Positions 55,905-64,000 of a stretch of DNA of 64,000 nt are shown one piece after another. The translations under genes and the position numbers were made by a program. Source of the DNA: Chloroflexota bacterium (GTDB lineage Bacteria > Chloroflexota > Dehalococcoidia > Lucifugimonadales > Lucifugimonadaceae); the NCBI GenBank assembly GCA_027618835.1, contig JAQCHZ010000007.1, forward strand, positions 62,001 to 126,000, written 5' to 3'. Under the pieces are notes generated by a model. The model had not been told where the DNA came from and searched no databases. It saw only the letters and a program-made list of their open reading frames with translations. The first letter of the stretch is position 1; every line of letters begins with the position of its first letter.

Positions 55905-56999
55905 TTAATTCGACTTTGAAACGAAGCCTTCGATAAGAATATCGCCGTCGATGACCGTATGGGTGATGTTTTCTAGTACGAGAGCATCGTTGATTGCTGA
56001 TATTCCGAGTCCGGCGAGCGGTCCGGGCGCTTCGGTTCCACCGATGATCTTCGGTGCGATGAACATAGCGACCTTATCGACTAGACCATTCTCGACGAAC
56101 GCTCCGGCGAGTCCTGCCCCAGCTTCGACCATCACGTTGTGGAGTCCTCTAGATCCGAGTTCGTCCACGATAGCAGTCAGATCAATTTTCGATTTGATCT
56201 GAGCGGATTTCAAGATCGATACATTCGGAGCTGGCGGTTTCGCATCGACACCTTCACCAACGATCCAAAGGATTTCGCCCGGTTCGTTGATTAGTGGTGC
56301 ATCCGAAGGCATCCTGCCATGTGAATCGACAACTACCCGCAGCAAAGGTCGGCCGGTTGGATTGCCATCGGAATCTCGTGCGGTCAGTCTTGGCTTATCA
56401 GCCAGTACCGTGCCAATACCTGTCACCAGCGCATCGGTTTGTCGTCGCATTTCGTGAACTCGGGCGCGTGAAGCGTCGCTCGTTATCCATTGTGATTCGC
56501 CGGTGCGAGTTGCGATCTTGCCATCGAGACTCATCGCGAGTTTTAGGGTGACAAGCGGACGTTGTGTTTTAAGATGGTGACGAAAACCCTCTATTAGAAA
56601 TTCGGCTCGCTTAATCTGTTCGTCAGATGCCTCTCTAACTACCTCGATTCCAGCAGCCTTTAGCTGTCTAAACCCGTTTCCCGAAACACTCGGGTTTGGA
56701 TCTTCAAGCGGCGAAACGACTTTGGAGATACCAGCTGTAATGATTGCTTCGGTGCAGGGCGGAGCTACGCCTTGAAACGCATGCGGCTCTAACGAGCAGT
56801 AAAGAGTTGCGCCTTTCGCGTATTCACCGGCTTCTGCAAGTGCGATCGGCTCGGCGTGCCGACCTGGTCGTAGCTCGGTCGTGCCTTCGCCAATGATTCG
56901 GCCGTTCTGAACGACAACGGCGCCGACCGCGGGGCGGGGCGCAACGCCTCCCATAGCCTGTTCGGCGAAATCTAGCGCTCTATCGAGTGGAGTACCGAT
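55905..56999 (-). CDS. ribD: Riboflavin biosynthesis deaminase/reductase RibD
   Basis: 364 residues if it begins at 56999. ATG 56954 is the first ATG but lacks the first helix (LDRALDFAEQAMGG), which is in frame upstream; no NTG codon lies there, only ATC at 56999 behind GAGG, so a rare ATC start or a shortened enzyme is implied. The deaminase half has HAEP and, unusually, LEPHAFQGVAPPC: the first zinc Cys of the family is His73 here. The reductase half (LKLAMSLDGKIATRTGES, VTGIGTVLADKP) is normal. It follows dcd by about 20 bp, heading the riboflavin genes. Confidence 0.9.
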   Translation of the reverse strand: MGTPLDRALDFAEQAMGGVAPRPAVGAVVVQNGRIIGEGTTELRPGRHAEPIALAEAGEYAKGATLYCSLEPHAFQGVAPPCTEAIITAGISKVVSPLEDPNPSVSGNGFRQLKAAGIEVVREASDEQIKRAEFLIEGFRHHLKTQRPLVTLKLAMSLDGKIATRTGESQWITSDASRARVHEMRRQTDALVTGIGTVLADKPRLTARDSDGNPTGRPLLRVVVDSHGRMPSDAPLINEPGEILWIVGEGVDAKPPAPNVSILKSAQIKSKIDLTAIVDELGSRGLHNVMVEAGAGLAGAFVENGLVDKVAMFIAPKIIGGTEAPGPLAGLGISAINDALVLENITHTVIDGDILIEGFVSKSN

Positions 57000-57018
57000 G
57001 GCTGAGCCTCAGTGGTAT

Positions 57019-57600
57019 CTAGGAACGCTTGATGTGGTTATCGAAATCGAGATGTGCTCGGCTGGCAGTCGGTGATTCTTGGCCTTGGTAACGACTACTG
57101 AGTTCCTTTGATCCGTATGGACGATCTACTTCGGTAGTCATCTGCTGGAATGAAATCTGGCCAATGCGCATTCCAAAGTACAGAGTGATTGGAAGTCGCG
57201 AGACGTTCGCAAGTTCGAGCGTGAGATTGCCAGACCACCCCGGATCGATAAAGCCGGCTGTCGAGTGAATCATTAGGCCGAGTCGACCCAGTGAGCTTTT
57301 ACCTTCGATCCGAGCAACTAAGTTGTTCGGCAGGGTCAATTTTTCAAGTGTGCTGCCCAGCACGAATTCGCCCGGGTGCAGTATGAACGGCTCGTCGTCT
57401 TTGATGATTACTTCATCTGTCAGATTCGGAACGTCCTTACGCAGATCGATGTAAGGGAGGGTCGAATTTCGAAATACTAATATCGTGTTCGCAAGATGAA
57501 AATCGACACTAGCGGGCTGGACGTCACGGTCGGAATATGGCTCTATGCCAATATGCCCAGCTTCGACGGCTTCCCTTATCGATCGGTCGCTCAGGACCAT
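57019..57600 (-). CDS. dcd: dCTP deaminase
   Basis: 193 residues from ATG 57600, preceded by AAGGAA; the open frame upstream to 57711 has no family match. The core GKSSLGRLGLMIHSTAGFIDPGWSGNLTLELAN is the dCTP deaminase/dUTPase signature, with the catalytic Glu following. It makes dUTP from dCTP (some members also dephosphorylate it). It stands first in a leftward operon that continues into ribD. No FMN riboswitch was seen in the leader. Confidence 0.93.
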   Translation of the reverse strand: MVLSDRSIREAVEAGHIGIEPYSDRDVQPASVDFHLANTILVFRNSTLPYIDLRKDVPNLTDEVIIKDDEPFILHPGEFVLGSTLEKLTLPNNLVARIEGKSSLGRLGLMIHSTAGFIDPGWSGNLTLELANVSRLPITLYFGMRIGQISFQQMTTEVDRPYGSKELSSRYQGQESPTASRAHLDFDNHIKRS

Positions 57601-57728
57601 GCGAATTTCCTTCGTAAATGCTGTGATAAAACTTACACACTGCGATTCACCAGTAACCAATAGACACTGACGACAACGAGATTGTATGCGCTGACGGAAC
57701 ACTGCGGACACCGCTCAACACAAGTTAA

Positions 57729-57774
57729 ATAATAAAGGGCGGATCCCTTCGATGAGGAATCCGCCCTTTATTGG
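57729..57774 (-). terminator. Intrinsic terminator after the SIMPL gene
   Basis: A 14-bp stem AATAAAGGGCGGAT / ATCCGCCCTTTATT (57731-57744 with 57759-57772) with a 14-base loop, followed on the minus strand by ATTTAAC. It separates the SIMPL gene from the dcd promoter region. Confidence 0.85.
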
Positions 57775-57787
57775 TTTAGTCGAACGC

Positions 57788-58762
57788 TTATCCGCCGATT
57801 GCGAATACTGCTTGAATATTTACTGAAAGGTTCACGTCACCCGAAGAGATCGGCGTCGACTTGAATGCACCGTCCATCGCTGTCATTTCGGCCATAGGTG
57901 CGCCGTATGACATTGGTACTGAGCTGCTAATTTCTGTCAGGTAAACCAAAGGTCCGAGCGTTACACCCATTGCCCGAGCGTAGACGTCTGCCTTAGCAAG
58001 AGCGTCGGCAGCTGCGTGCTGGCGAATTACTTCGCCGTATGCCGAAGAGTCGTCGACAGTGAACTGAATCGAGTTGATTCTGATCAAGTCGCCGCCAGCT
58101 GAAGCTGCGGTGTCGACCACTGGGCTCAGGTTGTCGATGTCACGAACCGTCACCTGAACGGTATTACTAACAGTGTAACCCGTGATGCGTGGCTCGCTGT
58201 GTCGACCCAGTGAGTCAGATACCTCAACCCAAATCGTCTGTGGGTAAATGTTGAAGTTCGTAGTCACAATATCGTCTTCCGACACGCCGTTGTCTTTGAT
58301 GGCGTCCAGCACACTTTCCATAGCATCGGCAGCTTTCTGGCGTGCTGCGGAAACGGTGGTCTCACGAGACTCAACACCGATCGAAACCTGTGCGACGTCG
58401 GCTGGAATCTCGATTGTTCCCTGTCCGGTCACCCAGATACCAGTGTTAGTCGTACCGAATGACGAATTGAATACCGAAGATTGGCCGTATCCGACTGGTG
58501 CACCGATTGGGTATGGCTCGATCAAAGATGAATCGTAGTCAGGGGTGATTGCCTGACTGCTGCCAGTCGATGAGCCTTGAGAACCGCCTGAGCTAATGTT
58601 GCCAATAACACCGGAGGGAGCTCCGATTGCTGGCGTGTCATCGTTGCTTGCGATCTTTTCGTCGGCAGATGTATCGGCGCATGCGACTGCTGCGAGTGAG
58701 AACACTGCGAGGGCAGCCACGAGCAACCATGTTGCGGGCTTTCTGATCTTTACATTACTCAT
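57788..58762 (-). CDS. SIMPL-domain (DUF541) lipoprotein
   Basis: 324 residues. Signal peptide with lipobox LAAVAC puts the lipidated Cys at residue 28; a Ser/Gly-rich linker follows to about residue 100; then the SIMPL domain (GQGTIEIPADVAQVSIGVE, ITGYTVSNTVQVTVRDI, GDLIRINSIQFTVDD, YARAMGVTLGPLVYLTE). SIMPL proteins are periplasmic and of uncertain function, often linked to oxidative stress. The ATG follows AAGGA. It lies downstream of the anti-sigma gene, on the same strand, separated by the fourth repeat copy. Confidence 0.88.
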   Translation of the reverse strand: MSNVKIRKPATWLLVAALAVFSLAAVACADTSADEKIASNDDTPAIGAPSGVIGNISSGGSQGSSTGSSQAITPDYDSSLIEPYPIGAPVGYGQSSVFNSSFGTTNTGIWVTGQGTIEIPADVAQVSIGVESRETTVSAARQKAADAMESVLDAIKDNGVSEDDIVTTNFNIYPQTIWVEVSDSLGRHSEPRITGYTVSNTVQVTVRDIDNLSPVVDTAASAGGDLIRINSIQFTVDDSSAYGEVIRQHAAADALAKADVYARAMGVTLGPLVYLTEISSSVPMSYGAPMAEMTAMDGAFKSTPISSGDVNLSVNIQAVFAIGG

Positions 58763-59159
58763 AACAAAATCCTTCTAGTTACTTATCTGTGGTTCAACAG
58801 CACGCTTGTGTGTCCTGAACCCTTTGAACTGTTTCTTGACCAACCCACGTTTGAATTGTCGTTGGTATAAGTAGAGACGACGAATAGCTGAGATTTGTTC
58901 CATTGAGTTCTGACGAATACGTGATGACCTGGTTTTTGTGAGTGTTAAACCAGTGTCATAGGTGTCGAGCGAATGGACCCAACATCCCGACCGTAGCGAT
59001 AGCGAAGTGGAGGGAACTTCGGTGGGGCAGTGTGCTTGGCGATGGAGCATAACCATCGACTCCGGAAGCCAGACTCAGCCCAGATTCCTTGGCTGCACTC
59101 GGAAAGTCGACCGTTGTTGCGCGTCAGTCCGGGGCAACGTCTGTTACCCCGAGCCGAAG
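58763..59159. other. 397-bp intergenic region with leader and repeat
   Basis: Nearest the SIMPL gene (58763-58981) is its leader; no convincing promoter or gene is seen. The rest (58982-59105) is repeat copy 4, and the last 50 bp up to the anti-sigma stop hold nothing recognised. Confidence 0.6.
58982..59105 (+). repeat. Intergenic palindromic repeat, copy 4
   Basis: Starts ACATCCCGACCGTAGCGATA and ends CTGCACTCGGAAA. Left arm AAGTGGAGGGAACTTCGGTG, right arm CAGATTCCTTGGCTGCACTC. Same orientation as the other three copies. It is between the SIMPL gene and the anti-sigma gene. Confidence 0.78.
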
Positions 59160-60182
59160 TTACTCGCCGCGGGTTCGGCGAAGGCCTGCCCATGCGCCGA
59201 TAGCGGCGATTGCCAATGCGACGAGCGAGGCTTGCAGCTGCCAGAGCGGAAGTGAAATTCCGTTGTTCGAAGGAACCAGTTCGAACGTAGTGTCTTGTGC
59301 GTAAGCAAACTCGGTTTCAGATTCAATCGAACTCGAACCATCTCCTGGCAAGACACCGGCATCGGTGTGGAATTCTCTCGATTCAAGTTGTGCCTGTGTA
59401 ACTGACGAATCTTCATCGTATGACCCGAAGACTGTCGAATCTGAATCATCGGCGTCCGGGCTTATGGCGTTAGTGGGCGCTTCTAGCATGATGCTGGGCA
59501 GCTCTGGTTCTTCCGAACCCGCGCTCGAATCTACGAGCCCTGCGACCGGAGCTTCTGCCGCTTCTGGTGCGACCGAGTCGCCAGTGCTAGCAGATTCTGG
59601 AACGCCTGCACCCACCGCCGTGGCTGCTGCTGAAGAAGATGCTTTTTCGGTAGTAAACATGTCAGCACTCGAACCCGGGTCTCCGGGATTACCGGGTGCT
59701 CCAGCTGCCCCAGGACTCGAAGCTCCACCACTAGTTGCCGATTCAAAAATCTCGGCAGTCGAGAATGATTCACTTCGACTTGAACTAGATTGATCGACGA
59801 CGCCGGTCACATCACCAATTGTCAGCAGTGCAACACCAACCGCGGCAATGACTGCGATAGCCGCCGGCGCAAGCGCTAGGCGTTGTTGTGGCGCAAATAA
59901 ATCAGCAACTCGTGACAACAGCGAGTCTTGACCTGCGGCCGCTGCAACCATTTCAGGCGTGACTGCGAATGAACGTGGGGCTTCGATCTTTTCGATTCTG
60001 CCAAGTACCGACCGCAACGCCTGTTGAGTGGAAAGGTCCTTTTCGAGCGAAGCATTGTCGTGCATCAGGTTTTCAACGAGCTGAATCTCGTCGGATGACG
60101 CGTTACCTTCGACGAACGCATTTACTGCGTCGATGCTCAAATCTTTACGGCCTATAAGTCGATTTAGAAACTTACGAAACAC
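59160..60182 (-). CDS. Anti-sigma-like membrane protein with long extracytoplasmic part
   Basis: 340 residues. A cytoplasmic N-terminus (about 95 residues) carries an acidic VENLMHDNASLEKDLSTQQALRSVL segment like anti-sigma domains, without the usual HxxxCxxC zinc motif. A membrane helix near residues 98-118 (ALAPAAIAVIAAVGVALLTIG) is followed by about 190 residues of low-complexity Ser/Gly/Glu-rich sequence with PGAAGAPGNPGDPG, and a second helix near the C-terminus (LWQLQASLVALAIAAIGAWAG). It follows the sigma factor gene by 21 bp, so pairing with it is inferred from position. Confidence 0.7.
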   Translation of the reverse strand: MFRKFLNRLIGRKDLSIDAVNAFVEGNASSDEIQLVENLMHDNASLEKDLSTQQALRSVLGRIEKIEAPRSFAVTPEMVAAAAGQDSLLSRVADLFAPQQRLALAPAAIAVIAAVGVALLTIGDVTGVVDQSSSSRSESFSTAEIFESATSGGASSPGAAGAPGNPGDPGSSADMFTTEKASSSAAATAVGAGVPESASTGDSVAPEAAEAPVAGLVDSSAGSEEPELPSIMLEAPTNAISPDADDSDSTVFGSYDEDSSVTQAQLESREFHTDAGVLPGDGSSSIESETEFAYAQDTTFELVPSNNGISLPLWQLQASLVALAIAAIGAWAGLRRTRGE

Positions 60183-60203
60183 TCTTTTTTAGTTCTCCTT
60201 GTC

Positions 60204-60788
60204 TTATAGACGCATTGAGGCTGGTAAAAGTTCCCGATCTTGCTGAACACAGTCGCGCATTCGTGCTCTGGCTCGGTTTAACCGAGATTTCACGGTGCCT
60301 ATCGAAACACCAATCGAGTCGGCTGCTTCGTCGTATTGGTAGCCCTCAACATCGATCATCACCATTGCGTATCGATGATCGTCGGAAAGGCCGCCCATGC
60401 AATGTTCGATAAGACGTGCCAGCTCGGCATTCAATGCATCAGCTACGGGATCTTGCGAGTCGTCTTTGACCGTTTCTGAAAAGTAGACGATGTCTTCGTC
60501 TATCGAGGTTTCACCCCAGCGTGCGATCTTCCTCAGGTAGTCCAACGATGCGTTCTTCGCTATACGGAAAAGCCAAGCGCGGAATATCCCACCTCGATAC
60601 GAAGAAATCTTGCGAAATGCAGAAATGAAAGTGTCCTGCGTAATATCTTCCGCAGCGGCTCGATTTCTGACCATACGAAGAACAACAGCGAACACCGCGT
60701 TTTGGTACTCGACTACTAAGCGATTGAACGCGTCGTAGTCGCCGTCACGGGTTAGTTGTATTAGTCGCTGTTCGTCGAAACTGGTCAT
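60204..60788 (-). CDS. ECF sigma factor
   Basis: 194 residues with region 2 (FNRLVVEYQNAVFAVVLRMVRN, EDITQDTFISAFRKISSYRGG, AWLFRIAKNASLDYLRK) and region 4 (LSDDHRYAMVMIDVEGYQYDEAADSIGVSIGTVKSRLNRARARM). It directs RNA polymerase to stress promoters and is paired with the anti-sigma-like protein downstream. Such genes commonly transcribe themselves, but I could not identify an ECF promoter with confidence in the 195 bp before it. Confidence 0.93.
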   Translation of the reverse strand: MTSFDEQRLIQLTRDGDYDAFNRLVVEYQNAVFAVVLRMVRNRAAAEDITQDTFISAFRKISSYRGGIFRAWLFRIAKNASLDYLRKIARWGETSIDEDIVYFSETVKDDSQDPVADALNAELARLIEHCMGGLSDDHRYAMVMIDVEGYQYDEAADSIGVSIGTVKSRLNRARARMRDCVQQDRELLPASMRL

Positions 60789-60982
60789 TTTGAAATTAAG
60801 TCAGATGCCTCATCGGCTCAATGCTACTCGCCACCCAATAAATCGGCATTCAAGCTTCAAAACGTCACTCGGTGATTACGTGCAACTGGTAACCACCTTG
60901 TTATATTCATATTAGAGCGATTTATAGTTCTAGGATTCGATTTTGGGTGACCGTATTTTTGGTCACGCGACAAAGGTGACAA

Positions 60983-61525
60983 ATGCGCTCAGCGCTTCGG
61001 GATACTGGTGAGACGATCATCACAGCTGTGGTGATTTTTCTTGCGCTGCAAGCAACGACTCAGAGCTTCTTAATCGAAGGTTCGTCGATGGAGCCTACGC
61101 TGGTTCAGGATGAGCGATTGCTGGTAAATCGATTTGTCTACACCCAATCGCCGTTCAGCCTGTTTGGTGATGACAGCTACTTGTTCGGCGGGCCGAAGCG
61201 CGGCGATATCGTTGTATTTCATCCACCGACCGGCTCTGATACCGATTTCGTTAAACGAATCATTGGTGTTCCGGGCGACTGGATCGACCTCGACGGCAGT
61301 TCTGTCTACGTAAACGGCGAAAAGACCGCTTGGGTCGATGTTACGACAGCTCGTCGACATGACGATTACCCAGTGCAGGTGCCAGACGGAGAGTATTTCG
61401 TGCTTGGCGATAACCGACGGGTGTCGGTCGATTCCCGAAACTGGGGTTTTGTTACTGGCGATGCGCTTGTGGGTCGAGCGTGGTCGGTTTACTGGCCGAT
61501 GAACCAGTTTCAGCTTTATAGCTAG
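60983..61525 (+). CDS. lepB: Signal peptidase I
   Basis: 180 residues. One N-terminal membrane helix (ETIITAVVIFLALQA), the catalytic Ser35 in EGSSMEPTL, the Lys91 in DFVKRIIGVPGDWIDL and the box E motif VLGDNRRVSVDSRNWGFV. It cleaves signal peptides from exported proteins in the membrane. The ATG is preceded by AAAGGTGAC. A small hairpin GTGACC / GGTCAC lies at 60947-60966 in the leader. It is divergent from the sigma factor gene. Confidence 0.94.
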   Translation: MRSALRDTGETIITAVVIFLALQATTQSFLIEGSSMEPTLVQDERLLVNRFVYTQSPFSLFGDDSYLFGGPKRGDIVVFHPPTGSDTDFVKRIIGVPGDWIDLDGSSVYVNGEKTAWVDVTTARRHDDYPVQVPDGEYFVLGDNRRVSVDSRNWGFVTGDALVGRAWSVYWPMNQFQLYS

Positions 61526-61576
61526 CGTTGGCTTTTACGGAGCCTCAGCGAGTCGTAATTCAATTCGACTTGCGAC

Positions 61577-63109
61577 TCACTCAGACTTCATAAAGTCGGC
61601 TATGCGCTCGCCAATGGTCATCGCTGGCGAGTTGGTATTCGCCCGGGGGCAGTCAGGCATGATCGAAAGATCACAGACCCGCAAGCCTTCAATACCGTGA
61701 ACGCGCCCATATTGATCAACTACCGCCATCGGATCCGATTCGTCACCCATCCTCGCCGTGCAAGATATGTGGTGCATCGTAGCTGCACTCCGAAGCAGCC
61801 AGTTGTCGAGCGTTTGGTCTGATTCGAGATCCGCAGGAAGCGGATCGATCACCTCTTTGAGAATGCCCTTGTAAGCAGAGTGTTCACCGAATTCTAGGTG
61901 CATGCGAACACCGGCCCGCATCCGTTCGAGATCGTACGGATGATCGAGAAGGTGGTAATCGAGTTCGGGTTGCACATGCGAGTCGCTGGAGACCAACCGC
62001 ATCTCCCCTGATGCCTTCGCCAAATACAGACCCACGCTCATCAGGAACTCGCGATTAGTCGAATCCCAACGCATTACGGCGATCATATCGTTACGGAATT
62101 CTGAGTCACGAGCCGTGTAGCGCAACGCAACTTTTTGTGGCCCAACTTCGACATCTGGCATCGGGAAATCGTCTTCGGCGCGCCATCGAACATGAGCCGA
62201 AGGATGATCGCGTAGGTTCTGCCCAACGCCTCGCATGTCAGCAATCACTTCGATGCCGACTGCTTCGAGCTGTTCTCTACGACCTAACCCAGAAAGCATC
62301 AACAGATGCGGCGATCCGATTGGTCCTGCGCTCAAAACCACTTCATCGGCAAACGCTTGTTTCAGTTCGCCATTTTTCTCATATTCAATTCCGACCGCTT
62401 TTTTATCTTTGATCAATACTCGTGTGGTGTGACTGTCGGCGCTGATGGTGAGGTTCGGACGATCTCTCGACATCGTCAGGTAGCCCATTGCAGTGCTCCA
62501 CCGAATCCCATCAGGATTGTTCAAGGGCAAAGGACCAACGCCGCTAGAAGCCGGATGATTGTGATCATCGGTCTTCGCAAATCCGGCGTCCGTAACCGCT
62601 TCGATGAATGCGGCTTGATCGTCAACAAGTTCATCAGTTTTATAACGACGGATGATGATCGGTCCATCATTTCCGTGGTACTGATCGAAAATATCGAGGT
62701 CGTTCTCGAGCTTGTTCATGTACGGAAGTATTTTGTCGTACGACCATTCGTCGTTCCCCGCCTCGACCCATGAGTCGAAATCTTCGGGGATGGCGCGTAA
62801 GTACACTTGGCCGTTAATCGCGCTCGTCCCACCGGTGATTTTGCCGCGAGGAACCATCATGTCGATGTGGAGCGAGGTCGCCTTCCCGGTGAACCCCCAA
62901 TTGTGCTCACCATCAGGATCGATCGTCATGTCCGTACCTGTGGCGTGACCTTGCCTGATTTCGTCTGGAAGTTCATCGATATTTGGGTAATCGTGACCTG
63001 CTTCGATAAGGAGAATATTGCGGTCTGCATCCTCCGAAAGTCGTGTAGCGAGAGCTGCCCCTGCAGATCCCGCTCCAACAACAATCACATCGTATTTCGA
63101 GTTTGGCAT
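61577..63109 (-). CDS. GMC-family FAD oxidoreductase (choline dehydrogenase-like)
   Basis: 510 residues. FAD-binding GAGSAGAALATRLSED and IEAGHDYPN at the start, GGTSAINGQVYLRA for the GMC signature 1, LSAGPIGSPHLLMLSGLG for signature 2, and HHISCTARMGDES and PRANTNSPAMTIGERIADFM near the end with the catalytic His. It oxidises an alcohol with FAD. It starts 18 bp after the amidohydrolase stop on the same strand, forming an operon. Confidence 0.93.
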   Translation of the reverse strand: MPNSKYDVIVVGAGSAGAALATRLSEDADRNILLIEAGHDYPNIDELPDEIRQGHATGTDMTIDPDGEHNWGFTGKATSLHIDMMVPRGKITGGTSAINGQVYLRAIPEDFDSWVEAGNDEWSYDKILPYMNKLENDLDIFDQYHGNDGPIIIRRYKTDELVDDQAAFIEAVTDAGFAKTDDHNHPASSGVGPLPLNNPDGIRWSTAMGYLTMSRDRPNLTISADSHTTRVLIKDKKAVGIEYEKNGELKQAFADEVVLSAGPIGSPHLLMLSGLGRREQLEAVGIEVIADMRGVGQNLRDHPSAHVRWRAEDDFPMPDVEVGPQKVALRYTARDSEFRNDMIAVMRWDSTNREFLMSVGLYLAKASGEMRLVSSDSHVQPELDYHLLDHPYDLERMRAGVRMHLEFGEHSAYKGILKEVIDPLPADLESDQTLDNWLLRSAATMHHISCTARMGDESDPMAVVDQYGRVHGIEGLRVCDLSIMPDCPRANTNSPAMTIGERIADFMKSE

Positions 63110-63127
63110 ATCAGATGAAAACCCTGT

Positions 63128-64000
63128 TTAGATCATAGGATTCGTTGGTGGTGTTGAAGACCAGTCGTCGCGTGACCGACCGTTCTTATCCCACACGACC
63201 TGCCCGTTCTTCACGGTCATTTCACAGACGATTCGTTTGTTCGTCTTGAAAACTCGATGACTCGTGCCGTTGTCGACTAGACCAAAATTGCCTTCTGTAA
63301 TATCAAGTACAGCAATATCGGCTGGAACTGTTTGACCGAGATTTCCGAGTTCCGGATGACCTATCGCTTGAGCAGGATCCCAGGTCGACTGTTTTACGAT
63401 GGTTGGTAGATCCATTCCAAGTGCAAGAAGTTTCGACATCGTCTCTGGCATAGTCGCAAGGTTCGCTGTAATGCTATTGCTGTGCATGTCCGTTGAAATA
63501 GTGTCAGGCAAGAATCCCTGATCGACAGCAGCTTTTGCAATGCGGAACGAAAAACTGCCGCCACCGTGTCCAACGTCGAATTTCACGCCGCGCTCGCGGG
63601 CGTCAAAGAAGTACTGCTTCACCTTGTCGTTGATATCTGTCATCGGCTTACTGAGCGCGTAACAGTGAGTAACCATGTCGCCCGGTCGTAGGTGCTCCAG
63701 CATCATTTCGCCCATCGGACGGGTGGGGATCGGAGACTGATCGACCATTAAGTAAACGCCTGCGTCTTCGGCCGCCTGAATGCCTCGGTCTAACGGTTCC
63801 CAACCTGGTCCCATGTAGTGAGCAACTTTTACTCCTACGATCACATCAGGACGTTGGGCAATTTTGGAGGCAGTTAGTTCGGCATCCATTCCTTCAAGGT
63901 CTTGCTCAGGTTCCCCGACCATTCCTTCTCCAGCAATGTTCAACAACGCAAAAACGTTTGTCGTAGCCGGAGCAATTACTTGCTCATTGAAATCGTCGAA
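63128..64000 (-). CDS. Metal-dependent amidohydrolase/deacetylase, partial (runs off right edge)
   Basis: The frame is open through the right end of the window: 18 more codons (FDDFNEQVIAPATTNVFALLNIAGEG) precede the first start-like codon, so the true start lies beyond 64000. Visible features are PDVIVGVKVAHYMGPGWEP (the position of the metal-bridging Lys), DVGHGGGSFSF (His), DTISTDMHSN (Asp) and the usual beta-sandwich end with ADIAVLDITEGNF. It resembles the dihydroorotase-like deacetylase branch of the amidohydrolase superfamily. It is upstream of the GMC gene in the same operon. Confidence 0.85.
   Translation of the reverse strand, partial: FDDFNEQVIAPATTNVFALLNIAGEGMVGEPEQDLEGMDAELTASKIAQRPDVIVGVKVAHYMGPGWEPLDRGIQAAEDAGVYLMVDQSPIPTRPMGEMMLEHLRPGDMVTHCYALSKPMTDINDKVKQYFFDARERGVKFDVGHGGGSFSFRIAKAAVDQGFLPDTISTDMHSNSITANLATMPETMSKLLALGMDLPTIVKQSTWDPAQAIGHPELGNLGQTVPADIAVLDITEGNFGLVDNGTSHRVFKTNKRIVCEMTVKNGQVVWDKNGRSRDDWSSTPPTNPMI

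Noticed and set aside
57600-57720. An FMN riboswitch in front of the dcd-rib operon.
   Set aside because: None of the conserved core of the element could be found in the leader.
1-64000. CRISPR arrays, prophage or plasmid transfer genes.
   Set aside because: No regularly spaced short repeats and no Cas, capsid, integrase or conjugation proteins were seen.

Overview
The window looks like a chromosomal segment of a free-living Chloroflexota bacterium, probably of the Dehalococcoidia/SAR202 type. This is inferred from gene content only: a very reduced division cluster, many catabolic enzymes in small operons (GMC oxidoreductase, M81 peptidase, enolase superfamily, CehA/McbA and phosphotriesterase-type hydrolases, three tandem D-2-hydroxyacid dehydrogenases), many GTG/TTG starts and base composition near 50% GC. 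No rRNA, phage, conjugative element or CRISPR array was seen.

Layout. 0-2.3 kb (leftward): mraZ-rsmH-(38-codon ORF)-ftsA, with three MraZ-type operator repeats upstream of mraZ. 2.4-13.8 kb (rightward): housekeeping genes moaB, trmD, rplS, priA, def, secD, secF, nfo, a small zincin and a frameshifted phosphodiesterase. 13.9-16.4 kb: a badly decayed GAF-GAF-PAS sensor kinase. 16.5-22.2 kb (leftward): selB, hemW, an unknown gene, ychF and a DUF1232 gene. 22.2-24.2 kb: holA and a TPR lipoprotein. 24.3-48.2 kb: accessory and catabolic region with a decayed DUF3179 lipoprotein, phosphotriesterase-like, epimerase-like, beta-propeller, a methyltransferase interrupted by one in-frame TGA, an enolase-superfamily enzyme, uppP, one IS1249-like element with 37-bp terminal inverted repeats, cupin, CehA/McbA hydrolase, M81 peptidase, three hydroxyacid dehydrogenases, an M42-type peptidase, a TPP enzyme-GYD-amidase operon, a DUF4097 protein and a 476-residue unknown. 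48.4-50.6 kb: ABC exporter and tRNA-Gln/tRNA-Glu. 50.8-57.7 kb: a dapA-like aldolase, dinB, and a dcd-ribD-ribE-ribBA-ribH operon. 57.8-64 kb: SIMPL lipoprotein, anti-sigma-like protein, ECF sigma factor, lepB, GMC oxidoreductase and a metal-dependent amidohydrolase that runs off the right edge.

Two patterns stand out. First, five genes between 12.4 and 33.1 kb carry frameshifts or stops while the surrounding genes are intact. Second, four copies (plus one hairpin fragment) of a same-orientation palindromic intergenic repeat lie between 48 and 59 kb, with the fragment at 36.1 kb. The presence of selB implies that the organism decodes UGA as selenocysteine, so the single in-frame TGA in the methyltransferase deserves care, although a Trp-to-stop mutation explains it better.
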